A stretch of 64,000 bases of DNA from Pontibacter sp. HSC-36F09 (GCF_024171605.1 NZ_JALKAA010000001.1:868001-932000), one strand, 5' to 3'. Counted from the first letter of the stretch, positions 27,116 through 35,797 are shown. Notes: generated by a model not told the origin, from the sequence alone. Made by a program: numbers and translations.

Positions 27116-28204
27116 TTATACCTTAGCCTTCGAAATATCCACTGAGCCCTTCACAAAAAGGCTCTTCTCCAGATTCAGCCATTCTAGGGCAGTGCCGTGC
27201 AGCATGCGGTCTTTGGTGGCGCGATCGTAGGGCATAGATTCGATTAATTTGCCGGGCTCCAGTTCGCCGAGCGGGAAAGGATAGTCAGTGCCGAGGGCAA
27301 TGCTGTTGGCGCCCACCAGATTCACGAGGTACTCCAGCGCCTGAGGGTCGTGTACGAGGGAGTCGAAGTAGAATTTGCCGAGGTACTCGCGGGGGTTCAC
27401 GTTGTTGTCTATGGCACACAAGTCAGGCCGTACTTCGAAACCGTGGCAGATACGACCGATGGTGGCCGGAAAGGAGCCGCCGCCGTGGGCAAAAGCTACT
27501 CGTAGCTTCGGCAAACGCTCGAGCACACCACCGAAAATCATGGAGCAAATGGCCAGGCTGGTTTCTGCGGGCATACCTACGAGCCAGGGCAGCCAGTATT
27601 TGCTCATTTTCTCTTTGCCGTACATATCCCAGGGGTGCACAAACACAGCCGCCCCCAGTTCTTCGGCCGCCTGAAAAATCGGGAACAGCTCGGGCGCGTC
27701 CAGGTTCCAGTCGTTGATATGTGAACCGATCTGTATACCTGCCATACCCAGTTCCTTCATGCAACGCTCCAGCTCTTTAATCGCCAAATTAGGGTCCTGC
27801 ATCGGAAGGGTGCCAAGGCCGATGAAGCGGTCGGGGTAGTCGGCGACTATACCTGCGATGTGGTCGTTGAGCATGCGCGACAGGTCGTAGGTATGCTCCG
27901 GCTTGGCCCAGTAGTTGAACATGACAGGCACCGTGCTCAGCACCTGTACGCCCACCTGGTGATGGCTACACTCGTGCATGCGCACTTTGGGGTCCCAGCA
28001 ATTGTCCTGAATCTCGCGGAAAAACTTATCGTCCATCATCATGCGGGCGCAGCACGGTTTGTGGTGCTCGAGCCTCACAAAACCGCCATACCCGTAGCGC
28101 TCCCGCAAATCGGGCCAGGTGGCGGGCAGGATGTGCGTGTGTATATCAATCTTGAACAGATTGCTTTCGGCAGGTATAGAGACGTCAGGCTTTCGGTTTT
28201 GCAT
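27116..28204 (-). CDS. 2-Amino-3-carboxymuconate-6-semialdehyde decarboxylase (ACMSD)
   Basis: A 362-aa zinc-dependent amidohydrolase-fold decarboxylase. It converts the product of 3-hydroxyanthranilate cleavage into 2-aminomuconate semialdehyde, diverting it from quinolinate. The N-terminal metal site is IDIHTHILP (about residues 19-27). Further ligands come from AAVFVHPWDMYG (His) and the late GTDYPFPLGELEPGKLI (Asp). AFAHGGGSFPATIGRICHG is also diagnostic. Length and motifs match human and Pseudomonas ACMSD closely. The start at 28204 leaves an 18-residue leader, longer than in the usual family, so a shorter start is possible. Confidence 0.93.
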   Translation of the reverse strand: MQNRKPDVSIPAESNLFKIDIHTHILPATWPDLRERYGYGGFVRLEHHKPCCARMMMDDKFFREIQDNCWDPKVRMHECSHHQVGVQVLSTVPVMFNYWAKPEHTYDLSRMLNDHIAGIVADYPDRFIGLGTLPMQDPNLAIKELERCMKELGMAGIQIGSHINDWNLDAPELFPIFQAAEELGAAVFVHPWDMYGKEKMSKYWLPWLVGMPAETSLAICSMIFGGVLERLPKLRVAFAHGGGSFPATIGRICHGFEVRPDLCAIDNNVNPREYLGKFYFDSLVHDPQALEYLVNLVGANSIALGTDYPFPLGELEPGKLIESMPYDRATKDRMLHGTALEWLNLEKSLFVKGSVDISKAKV

Positions 28205-28871
28205 GCTGGTAAAGGAACGAAAAAGCGGCTATACAGCGTACGGCCAGATCAGGCAATCCAACAATATAAGCATTTTATAGATTCTACGTGAGTTTTGGGG
28301 AAGGATTTGTGAATAACCGGGATCTCCATATAGGACCCCTACCCCAAGGATTTTTAGGATTAAAAAGAATTATCATGATTTCGGCAGAAACTGGGTCCCT
28401 CAAGCCTCTCCTTATCTAAGGTGAGGGATCACGTCATTTCAATCTTCGCCTAAAAATAGGGAAGGAGCTTGTGCACGATTAACATCCCCCTACCCCCTTA
28501 AAAGGGGGACTTTGCATAAGTTGCATAGCAAAAAAGCTTAGCTATCGAAACTATACCCAGTCCTCGGGTTGAGCGCCTTGTATTGTTGCGGTGCCCGTAA
28601 GGGCAGCCCGGAGCGGAGCTACAAGAGGCCCCCTACCCCCGGAGCAGCTTCAATACACAGCGCGATGCCCAAGGACGATGCCCCCCTTATATAGGGCCCC
28701 TACCCCAGCACGAGCGCCCCAAAGTAAGAGACGAAGCTCCAGGTATAATAGCACTGGTATAGCCGCAGCCAGCAAGTATAGCTTATTGCCATTAGCAACA
28801 GTCGGTAGCTAAATCCAGATTTCTCACTAGCGTTCGAAATGACAGTGCGTATTTCGGATTGACAAACAACG
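28205..28871. other. Gene-free region with C-rich repeats
   Basis: No convincing coding frame is present in this 667-bp gap between ACMSD and HAAO. It contains four exact copies of CCCCTACCCC (28336, 28487, 28630, 28697) and small inverted repeats. One example is TGCCC/GGGCA within a larger pairing between about 28577 and 28625. See the repeat entry. Confidence 0.6.
28331..28706. repeat. Cluster of four CCCCTACCCC elements
   Basis: Exact decamers at 28336-28345, 28487-28496, 28630-28639 and 28697-28706. Copies 1 and 4 share a longer frame near ATATAGGRCCCCTACCCCA. I saw the decamer nowhere else while reading the window. Confidence 0.75.
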
Positions 28872-29399
28872 TTATGCAGGCTTCACCGGTGGTTGCAACA
28901 CCTCACCACACTTCTTACAAGTCCGCAAATCTTCATTATCCCAGAAGTTATTCATAATCACGGGCAGCTGCTTCACGATATCCGTTACTTCCGTAAAATC
29001 CTCGTGCAGCTTGTTGCCGCAGTTCTCGCAAAACCACATAAAACCGTCCTTCTCCCCTTCTCTACGGTAGCGCTCAATCACCAGACCGACTGTGTTGGCA
29101 GGGCGTTGCGGTGAATGCGGTACCCTTGCCGGCAACAGGAAAATCTCACCCTCTTTGATAGGAATATCCACTGGTTTGCCGTCTTCTATAATCTTCAGCA
29201 CAATATCGCCTTCCACCTGGTAGAAAAACTCCTCACCTTCGTCGTAATGATAGTCCTTGCGGGCGTTGGGACCGCCGACCACCATCACAATAAAGTCGTC
29301 GTTGCCTTTGTATACCTGCTGGTTGCCCACAGGAGGCTTCAGTAAATGGCGGTGTTCCTCTATCCACTGCTTGAAATTGAAAGCGCGCTGTATGGCCAT
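28872..29399 (-). CDS. 3-Hydroxyanthranilate 3,4-dioxygenase (HAAO)
   Basis: A 175-aa cupin enzyme that opens the ring of 3-hydroxyanthranilate. The catalytic iron ligands are exactly where expected, His51, Glu57 (YHYDEGEEFFY) and His95 (ARVPHSPQRP). A second rubredoxin-like iron site is given by two C-x-x-C pairs (CENC about residue 131, CKKC about residue 166), as in bacterial homologs. The enzyme supplies the substrate of ACMSD, encoded next to it on the same strand but 667 bp away. It is divergent from the SDR gene, with a 121-bp shared promoter region. Confidence 0.96.
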   Translation of the reverse strand: MAIQRAFNFKQWIEEHRHLLKPPVGNQQVYKGNDDFIVMVVGGPNARKDYHYDEGEEFFYQVEGDIVLKIIEDGKPVDIPIKEGEIFLLPARVPHSPQRPANTVGLVIERYRREGEKDGFMWFCENCGNKLHEDFTEVTDIVKQLPVIMNNFWDNEDLRTCKKCGEVLQPPVKPA

Positions 29400-29520
29400 A
29401 GTTTTATCGGGTTAGGTTGATAGCTTGAATGTACGGAAAAGTATACAAAAATGGTAACTCAGGTATAGCACGAGCTCAGGCCACCGTGCAAGTTTGGAGG
29501 CTTTTGCGTACATTTAAGCT

Positions 29521-30309
29521 ATGAACTTAGACCTAAACGATAAAAGAGCCATCGTGTGCGGCAGCACGCAAGGTATAGGCAAAGCCATCGCTGTAGAACT
29601 GGCGCAACTAGGTGCCAGCGTGACACTGGTAGCTCGCAACGAAGCCAAGCTACAGGAAATAACCCAGGAGTTGGACAATAGCAAAGGCCAGCAGCACGAT
29701 TATCTGGTGGCTGATTTCAGTAAGCCGGAAGAACTGGTGCAGCAACTACAGGTATACCTGCAGCAACACGAGCAGGTGCATATCCTCATCAACAACACCG
29801 GCGGGCCAGCAGGCGGACCAATCGTGAATGCCAAACCAGAAGAGTTTCTCAGCGCTTTTAACATGCACCTCATCAACAACCACAACCTGGCACAAGCAGT
29901 CATTCCGCTGATGAAAAAGGCAGGTTACGGTCGCATTATCAATATTATTAGCACGTCGGTGAAGCAGCCCCTACAGAACCTGGGCGTGTCGAACACCATC
30001 CGTGGTGCCGTGGCTAGTTGGGCCAAAACTATGGCCAACGAACTGGGGCAGTTCGGCATCACGGTGAACAACGTGCTCCCCGGCGCTACCCGCACTGGTC
30101 GTCTGGAATCTATCATCGAGAACAAAGCGAAAAAAACCGAAAGTGCTGTGGATAAGGTAGAAGAAGAGATGATGTCCGAAATCCCAGCCCGCCGCTTCGC
30201 CGAACCCGAAGAAGTAGCGGCAGCCGCAGCGTTTTTGGCTACGCCAGCGGCTGCTTATATCAACGGCATCAATGTGCCGGTTGATGGGGGCAGGACGGGG
30301 AGTTTGTAG
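29521..30309 (+). CDS. Atypical SDR oxidoreductase lacking YxxxK
   Basis: A 262-aa short-chain dehydrogenase/reductase. The Rossmann glycine motif is present (GSTQGIGKAIA, residues 14-24), as are the NNTGGPAGGP segment and Ser144. The catalytic Tyr-x-x-x-Lys is replaced by Ser157-x-x-x-Arg161 (SNTIR), as seen in a minority subgroup of SDRs. Normal oxidoreductase chemistry is therefore doubtful. It lies between HAAO and the aminomuconate semialdehyde dehydrogenase, which suggests but does not prove a part in kynurenine catabolism. The C-terminal VPVDGG motif is normal. Confidence 0.85.
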   Translation: MNLDLNDKRAIVCGSTQGIGKAIAVELAQLGASVTLVARNEAKLQEITQELDNSKGQQHDYLVADFSKPEELVQQLQVYLQQHEQVHILINNTGGPAGGPIVNAKPEEFLSAFNMHLINNHNLAQAVIPLMKKAGYGRIINIISTSVKQPLQNLGVSNTIRGAVASWAKTMANELGQFGITVNNVLPGATRTGRLESIIENKAKKTESAVDKVEEEMMSEIPARRFAEPEEVAAAAAFLATPAAAYINGINVPVDGGRTGSL

Positions 30310-30329
30310 AGATTGTTGATTGTTAATAG

Positions 30330-30827
30330 TTGATTGTTGTTTTCAAGACAGTGGAATTGCCTCAGCTCAAAAATATACAAACAGGTATCATTAATGGGTT
30401 AATCTTAGCATGTAGCTTAATCTGTGCAAGCTGTGGATTAATGGGTGCGGGAAGCTATCCGCATGCAGAGACTTTTGAAATAAAGGCGCCAGAGGCGAAA
30501 GTTATACAGGCTGTAATGGATTATAAAGCAAAACACCCTGAAAGTGTTGTCCCATTACATAGTTTAACTGACTACAAAAAAGATAGTAATGACTACTGGT
30601 ATAACATATACTTTTACTTGCCAGAAACAAACCAGATCGTGCACTGCTGGACAAGGCCTAGCGGTAAAAATGAGACTACTTTTGCAATTGTTGGAATAAA
30701 TGAAGGCTTAGAGTTAGGTAACTGGAGAAGAGTAAACAGCGACTTTGGTTATTTTGAAAACAGAGAGATACTGAAACATCTGGAAGAAAAGTTTGTAAAT
30801 CCGATTCAACAAATTGCCCTTCAATAA
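30330..30827 (+). CDS. Small AT-rich lipoprotein-like protein
   Basis: A 165-aa protein I do not recognise. The first start is TTG at 30330; GTG at 30351 is an alternative. A hydrophobic segment with a possible lipobox (LICASC) suggests export. The body has short aromatic-rich strands (WYNIYFYLPETNQIVHCWTRP) and a C-terminal acidic helix. The DNA is strikingly AT-rich (45 G+C among the 120 bases 30481-30600) compared with its neighbours and carries no copy of the window-wide word AGGTATA. Both facts suggest a later acquisition between two pathway genes. Confidence 0.65.
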   Translation: MIVVFKTVELPQLKNIQTGIINGLILACSLICASCGLMGAGSYPHAETFEIKAPEAKVIQAVMDYKAKHPESVVPLHSLTDYKKDSNDYWYNIYFYLPETNQIVHCWTRPSGKNETTFAIVGINEGLELGNWRRVNSDFGYFENREILKHLEEKFVNPIQQIALQ

Positions 30828-30872
30828 AACCCACCCTATTTACACATAGATTTTAATTCTTAATTCCTCCTC

Positions 30873-32318
30873 GTGCAGCACATACATAACTACATCGACG
30901 GCCAGTTGGTAATGCCTGTGGCGGGGCGGTACATCGACAACTACAACCCAGCTCTGGGCGAAGTATACTCGCTTATACCTAACTCCGACGAACAGGACGT
31001 CGAGCAGGCGGTGCAGGCGGCTTTGAAGGCTTTCCCAGCCTGGTCGAATACGCCTGCCGAGAAGCGGGGTCAGATTATGATGCGCATTGCTGACCTGATT
31101 GACCAGAATCTGGACAAACTGGCCGAAGCCGAATCCATAGACAATGGCAAGCCGCTTAAGCTGGCAAAGTCGGTGGATATACCGCGGGCGAGTAGCAACA
31201 TGCGCTTCTATGGTACGGCCATCCAGCATTTCGCTTCGGAAGCGCATTACATGGAAGGCACCGACGCCATCAACTATACCGTGCGCCATCCGCATGGGGT
31301 GGTGGGCTGCATTTCGCCCTGGAACCTGCCGCTATACCTGTTCACCTGGAAAATTGCTCCTGCCCTGGCCGCTGGCAATTGTGTGGTGGCGAAGCCCTCG
31401 GAAGTGACGCCGATGACGGCTTACATGTTGTCCGAAATCTGCATCGAAGCGGGCTTGCCGGCGGGTGTGCTCAATATTGTGCATGGCTACGGCCACAAGG
31501 TAGGCGCTGCTATGACGGCCCACCCGAAAGTACCCGTTATCTCTTTCACAGGCGGCACGGCCACCGGACGCACTATTGCGGCCACAGCGGCGCCTATGTT
31601 CAAAAAGCTGTCGCTGGAGCTGGGCGGAAAAAACCCAAACATCATCTTCGCGGATTGCGACTTCAACAATGCGCTCCATACCTCCATCCACTCCTCGTTC
31701 GCCAACCAGGGGCAGATTTGCCTCTGTGGCTCCCGTATTTTTATTGAACGTCCGCTGTACGAGAAATTCCGCGACGCTTTTGTAGAGAAAGTAAAGGCCA
31801 TGCAAGTAGGCGACCCGATGGAAGAGGGCACGAAATTAGGCGCGGTGGTGTCGGAACAGCACATGAAAAAAGTGTTGTCTTATATTGAGCTAGCCAAACA
31901 AGAGGGCGGCACCATCCTGACGGGTGGTCATCAGGTACAGGTAGCGGGACGTTGCGAAAAAGGATGGTTCATCGCCCCGACCATCGTCGAAGGACTGCCT
32001 TACAACTGCCGCACCAACACCGAAGAGATTTTTGGTCCGGTTGTTACGCTCACTCCTTTCGACACGGAAGAAGAAGTCATTCAATACGCCAACTGCACCG
32101 ACTACGGTCTCTCCGCCACCATCTGGACACAGAACCTGCAGCGGGCGCACCGCGTTGCGCACCAGGTAAATGCGGGCATCATCTGGGTCAACACCTGGCT
32201 CCTGCGCGACCTGCGCACACCTTTCGGTGGTATGAAAAACTCTGGTGTGGGACGCGAAGGCGGTTTTGAGGCGCTAAGATTCTTCACCGAACCGCAGAAT
32301 GTTTGTGTGAAATTGTAG
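30873..32318 (+). CDS. 2-Aminomuconic 6-semialdehyde dehydrogenase (ALDH)
   Basis: A 481-aa NAD-dependent aldehyde dehydrogenase. The catalytic Cys is in SFANQGQICLCGSR (about residue 286), the general-base Glu in LSLELGGKNPNIIF (about residue 251), and the NAD site is SFTGGTATGR. Similarity to ALDH8A1-type aminomuconate semialdehyde dehydrogenases, plus linkage to ACMSD and HAAO, gives the assignment. It oxidises the ACMSD product to 2-aminomuconate. The start is GTG at 30873. No 2-aminomuconate deaminase is nearby. Confidence 0.85.
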   Translation: MQHIHNYIDGQLVMPVAGRYIDNYNPALGEVYSLIPNSDEQDVEQAVQAALKAFPAWSNTPAEKRGQIMMRIADLIDQNLDKLAEAESIDNGKPLKLAKSVDIPRASSNMRFYGTAIQHFASEAHYMEGTDAINYTVRHPHGVVGCISPWNLPLYLFTWKIAPALAAGNCVVAKPSEVTPMTAYMLSEICIEAGLPAGVLNIVHGYGHKVGAAMTAHPKVPVISFTGGTATGRTIAATAAPMFKKLSLELGGKNPNIIFADCDFNNALHTSIHSSFANQGQICLCGSRIFIERPLYEKFRDAFVEKVKAMQVGDPMEEGTKLGAVVSEQHMKKVLSYIELAKQEGGTILTGGHQVQVAGRCEKGWFIAPTIVEGLPYNCRTNTEEIFGPVVTLTPFDTEEEVIQYANCTDYGLSATIWTQNLQRAHRVAHQVNAGIIWVNTWLLRDLRTPFGGMKNSGVGREGGFEALRFFTEPQNVCVKL

Positions 32319-32562
32319 CTATACCTGTGTTGTCATTGAAAACACGCCCAAGACACGAATCGAAGGCGTCAACATAAGCAAATGCTCTTTCGAATTTATC
32401 AATCCGAAATTAAACTGTAGGGGATTGCCTAATCCCCATGTATCGGCACACGCGGGTCTGGAGATCCGCAGCGGTTAAAATTCGGATAGAAATATCCGAA
32501 TCAGCATCTTCTGAATCCTTATTGCCTTTACCTCCACCTGATTTTCTCCGTACTTTTGCAGC

Positions 32563-33834
32563 ATGGACTTTAAAAGAAGAAGGCTGGCTGTTACGCTACG
32601 GAACCAGATTAACTATCCTTTACAGTTTAACCCATTTGTATTCAGCAAGATTTTCCTGCTGTGGGTAGCTATTGGCATCATGGGAGGCGTGATAGCCGGA
32701 CTTTACTGGATGGTGCTGGAGGGCTTTATGCATTTTCTTGCGCCAGTGCAGGGGCTCTGGGTTATCCCTTTGATGGCCTCAGCTGGTCTGCTGGCGGGTC
32801 TCATTATCCACTACCTCGGCGACCCCGGCGAGATGGACCTCATCGTGAACAACATCCGTTTCAAAGGCGGGCATCTGGAGCCCAGGAACAACCCCTCCAT
32901 GATTCTGTCGTCGTGGTTGTGTATTGCGAGTGGTGGCAGCGCCGGCCCTGAGGCACCGCTGGTACAGGTGGTGGGCTCTACCGGCACCTGGATTGCCAAA
33001 AAACTTAAAATCAGGGGAGAAGACCTGCGCTCGCTCACCATTGCAGGTATGGCTTCCGCTTTCACCGCGCTTTTTGGCGCTCCGCTTGGCGGCACCTTGT
33101 TTGCCCTCGAAATCCTGCACCACAAGCATGTGGTGGAGTATTACCAGGCACTTATACCTGCGTTTGTAGCCAGTTGCTCCAGCTACGTCATATTTATATT
33201 GATCACCCATATTGGCATTGGCCCAACCTGGAATTTCCCGGTATACTCCACTCCTGAACTGAACGACTTTTTCTACGCCATGCTGTATGCACTGGCAGGT
33301 ACGGCAGCGGGTTGGCTGTTTATCTTCACGGTGCGCCAATGCAGAAATATGTTCAGAAAATTCAGTGTGCCGATCTATGTAAAGATGGCTGTAGGTGGCC
33401 TGCTGATTGGTACCATCGCTTACTATGTGCCCCTCTCCCGTTACTTTAGTCACGATGAGTTGAACATACTGCTGGAAGAGCAATTCTCGCTTCAATTCCT
33501 GCTTATCTTGCTGGGTGCCAAGATTCTGGCTATCGCTTTCACGGTTACTTCCGGCTGGCGTGGGGGCTTCATTATTCCCCTGTTTTTTGTGGGTGCTACG
33601 GTGGGTATGATTGTGAACGCGGCTTTTCCTGGTCAGAACCTCCCCCTGATTATGGTAAGCTGTATGGCGGCCATCAACGCCTGTGTTACCCGCACGCCCA
33701 TCAGCACTATCATCCTGCTGTCTACCCTGACTGGTTTCCATCATTTCATCCCCATCATGTTCGCCAGCCTGACCGGTTTTTTCCTGGCGCCTAAAACACC
33801 GCTCATCAATGCGCAACTGGGCCTGAAAGAATAG
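32563..33834 (+). CDS. ClC-family chloride channel/transporter
   Basis: A 423-aa ClC protein with about 12 membrane helices. The selectivity and gating motif GGSAGPEAPL (about residues 125-134) keeps the glutamate used in Cl-/H+ exchange. The second signature GWRGGFIIPLFFVGATVG fits the GxFxP segment. The residue in the E203 position cannot be judged by eye, so channel versus exchanger is open. No CBS domains are fused. It stands alone on the plus strand; the 244-bp gap before it shows no clear gene. Confidence 0.9.
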   Translation: MDFKRRRLAVTLRNQINYPLQFNPFVFSKIFLLWVAIGIMGGVIAGLYWMVLEGFMHFLAPVQGLWVIPLMASAGLLAGLIIHYLGDPGEMDLIVNNIRFKGGHLEPRNNPSMILSSWLCIASGGSAGPEAPLVQVVGSTGTWIAKKLKIRGEDLRSLTIAGMASAFTALFGAPLGGTLFALEILHHKHVVEYYQALIPAFVASCSSYVIFILITHIGIGPTWNFPVYSTPELNDFFYAMLYALAGTAAGWLFIFTVRQCRNMFRKFSVPIYVKMAVGGLLIGTIAYYVPLSRYFSHDELNILLEEQFSLQFLLILLGAKILAIAFTVTSGWRGGFIIPLFFVGATVGMIVNAAFPGQNLPLIMVSCMAAINACVTRTPISTIILLSTLTGFHHFIPIMFASLTGFFLAPKTPLINAQLGLKE

Positions 33835-33912
33835 AACTTATACCTATTAAGCTGTGCCATTATCACTTTCAAGCGTAAAACTAGCTATACAATGGTCTGA
33901 AACCGCTTGAGC

Positions 33913-34794
33913 ATGTCTATACCTTGTGCCACACTTTCCTATATACTCACTGCCTTGGAAACGAGCCGGGAGGATTTGTATGCACAAGGTATAGACCCGG
34001 ACTCGCTGGTGGCCATCTACAATGATTTTCTGACTCGGAAAGATGAGCTTAACGCCATCTCCCATATAACGGCCAATACCTTGCTGCAAGCCCCGGGTGC
34101 TCAGGCCATCAGGTATAGGATAAAAGACCCGCTCCACCTGCTCCGCAAAGTTATCCGCAAAAAAGCTGAGTATCCGGAACGGATTATTGACCACCGCAGC
34201 TACCTCGACTGGATAAATGACCTGGTAGGTATACGGGTGCTATACCTGTACAAAGAATCGTGGCGTAGCCTAGGGCAGTACATAGAGGAGGTATGGCCAC
34301 TGAAACGTCCGCCGGTCGCTTATATTCACGAGAGCGATACAGGTATGCTTGTGGAGGAACTGGCAAAGGAAGGATGTATTCTCCGGCGGCATCCGCTGGG
34401 CTATAGGGCAGTCCACTATGTCATCAGTACACAGCCGCACCGCCAGCGTTATTTTGTGGAGATACAATTGCGCACACTTTTCGAGGAGGGTTGGAGCGAG
34501 ATAGACCATACGGTGCGCTACCCTGACCGCGCCTGCAACGGCTTCGCTAGGGACCTGCTGGCCGTGCTGAACCGCCTTACCGGCAACGCCGATGACATAG
34601 CCACCCTCATTAAGTTATTCTTCGATAAGATGCAGGCAAAGAAATCCGGACAGTCGACCGCCACCTCGTGGACGCAAGAAGAGCGACATGAACTTGAAGA
34701 CGAGGTAGAAAAGCTTCCGGTAACGCCCGAAGAGAGGCAACGGCTGCGCGAGCACATCCGGCAGCTGCCGGGAAGCACCCATTCGGCAGACTAG
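33913..34794 (+). CDS. Stand-alone (p)ppGpp synthetase-like protein (RelA/SpoT domain)
   Basis: A 293-aa protein with only a RelA/SpoT synthetase domain and no HD hydrolase or TGS regulatory domains, as in small alarmone synthetases. Evidence: RYRIKDPLHLLRKVIRKK, the DLVGIRVLYLYKESWRSLGQYI stretch, GYRAVHYVI and VEIQLRTLFEEGWSEIDHTVRYP, which carry the metal and substrate residues of the family. A charged C-terminal tail (about residues 240-293, rich in Glu) could mediate oligomerisation. ATG at 33913 is the likely start; TTG at 33907 also fits. It converges on the next gene with one base between stops. Confidence 0.88.
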   Translation: MSIPCATLSYILTALETSREDLYAQGIDPDSLVAIYNDFLTRKDELNAISHITANTLLQAPGAQAIRYRIKDPLHLLRKVIRKKAEYPERIIDHRSYLDWINDLVGIRVLYLYKESWRSLGQYIEEVWPLKRPPVAYIHESDTGMLVEELAKEGCILRRHPLGYRAVHYVISTQPHRQRYFVEIQLRTLFEEGWSEIDHTVRYPDRACNGFARDLLAVLNRLTGNADDIATLIKLFFDKMQAKKSGQSTATSWTQEERHELEDEVEKLPVTPEERQRLREHIRQLPGSTHSAD

Positions 34795-34795
34795 G

Positions 34796-35596
34796 CTACT
34801 GTTTCTTGTCCGGCACCAGGTTGTGCGCTACCAGTTTCCAGTTGCCGTCTATCGCTTTCCATACCTTCAGGTAATAGCCGGTTTCTTCCTGTTTGCCACT
34901 GTTGTAGGTATAGCTGCCGTAGGTATAGGCCATATCAGCTGCCGGCGAAACATCGTGCCCGATGGTGGTATAATTGATGTTCCCGGCAGGCTCTATACGC
35001 AGTTCCTTATACCTGACAGGATACTGACCCGCCCGGTAAATCAGGGTTTCGTCGTCATAAGGCTGCACCCGCAGTACATCTTTCTGCAGTAGATCCTGCG
35101 CTGTTCCTTTACTTGTTTTAACGCCAGCTGTTGGCTTATATGCCTCCGGTTTTATCTGATCTACTGGATAAGAACTCCCGTGGTCAATAGCTACTTTCCA
35201 CTGCCCGTCAGGCTGTTTCTTCCACACCGACAGATAAAAGCCTGCTCCTGCCGGCTGCTCATCCTTTGGGTTGACTCTCACCTCGTAAGGCCCGGTGGTA
35301 TAGCCCCAGTCCAGGGAGCTGGAAATATCGGCATAAACAGGATACCAGGAGAGTTTGGCGCTGCTTTCCGGCCTGCTGCCATAGCCCTCTTTGCCATTCA
35401 CCGGTTCAGGCAGAAATACAATTGCGTCATCTGCTAAAAACTCCAAAAAAGCTGCCTGTATACCTTCTTCCACAGAAGTTGTTGCAAAGCTTATTTCAGC
35501 TTCTACCAGCTCAGCAAGCGCTTTATCACGGTTTTGGCCCATACCCTGAAAAGCATAGAGTACAAACGGCAAGATCAGGAAAAGTAGTTTTTTCAT
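34796..35596 (-). CDS. Exported protein with two NTF2/SnoaL-like domains
   Basis: A 266-aa periplasmic protein with a signal peptide (MKKLLFLILPFVLYAFQGMGQ). The mature part is a tandem of two related domains. Each ends in the same pattern of Tyr-rich strands then VWK-x-x-DG-WK: LDWGYTTGPYEV with FYLSVWKKQPDGQWKV (about residues 93-133), and ADMAYTYGSYTYN with YYLKVWKAIDGNWKL (about residues 219-255). This matches the DUF4440/SnoaL-like fold, often an enzyme or binding scaffold. No catalytic residues are clear. A relic of internal duplication is likely. Confidence 0.7.
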   Translation of the reverse strand: MKKLLFLILPFVLYAFQGMGQNRDKALAELVEAEISFATTSVEEGIQAAFLEFLADDAIVFLPEPVNGKEGYGSRPESSAKLSWYPVYADISSSLDWGYTTGPYEVRVNPKDEQPAGAGFYLSVWKKQPDGQWKVAIDHGSSYPVDQIKPEAYKPTAGVKTSKGTAQDLLQKDVLRVQPYDDETLIYRAGQYPVRYKELRIEPAGNINYTTIGHDVSPAADMAYTYGSYTYNSGKQEETGYYLKVWKAIDGNWKLVAHNLVPDKKQ

Positions 35597-35690
35597 AGTG
35601 CACAGGTATAGCCATCATAAATTTAACAGATATACGCCGTATACCTTCAGCTGTCAACTCATTTTAATAGTCACTTCACTTATAATATTG

Positions 35691-35748
35691 CCTATACCTA
35701 AACAAAAAGGCCCGCCATTACTGACAGGCCTTTTCGTTTAGGTATAGG
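35691..35748 (-). terminator. Composite hairpin after DPP IV, built on the recurrent word
   Basis: The outer arms CCTATACCTAAAC (35691-35703) and its complement (35736-35748) enclose an inner 8-bp stem AAAAGGCC/GGCCTTTT (35705-35712 with 35727-35734). On the minus strand it lies downstream of the DPP IV gene and ends T-rich. Confidence 0.8.
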
Positions 35749-35797
35749 TTTTATCTTTTGTCCTTTGTCAAAAAGCCCTCTGTCAAATAATTAAACC

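Noticed and set aside
32779-33816. 345-aa minus-strand frame opposite the ClC gene
   Set aside because: Shadow of a GC-rich coding region; His/Gln/Arg-rich with no domain-like pattern.
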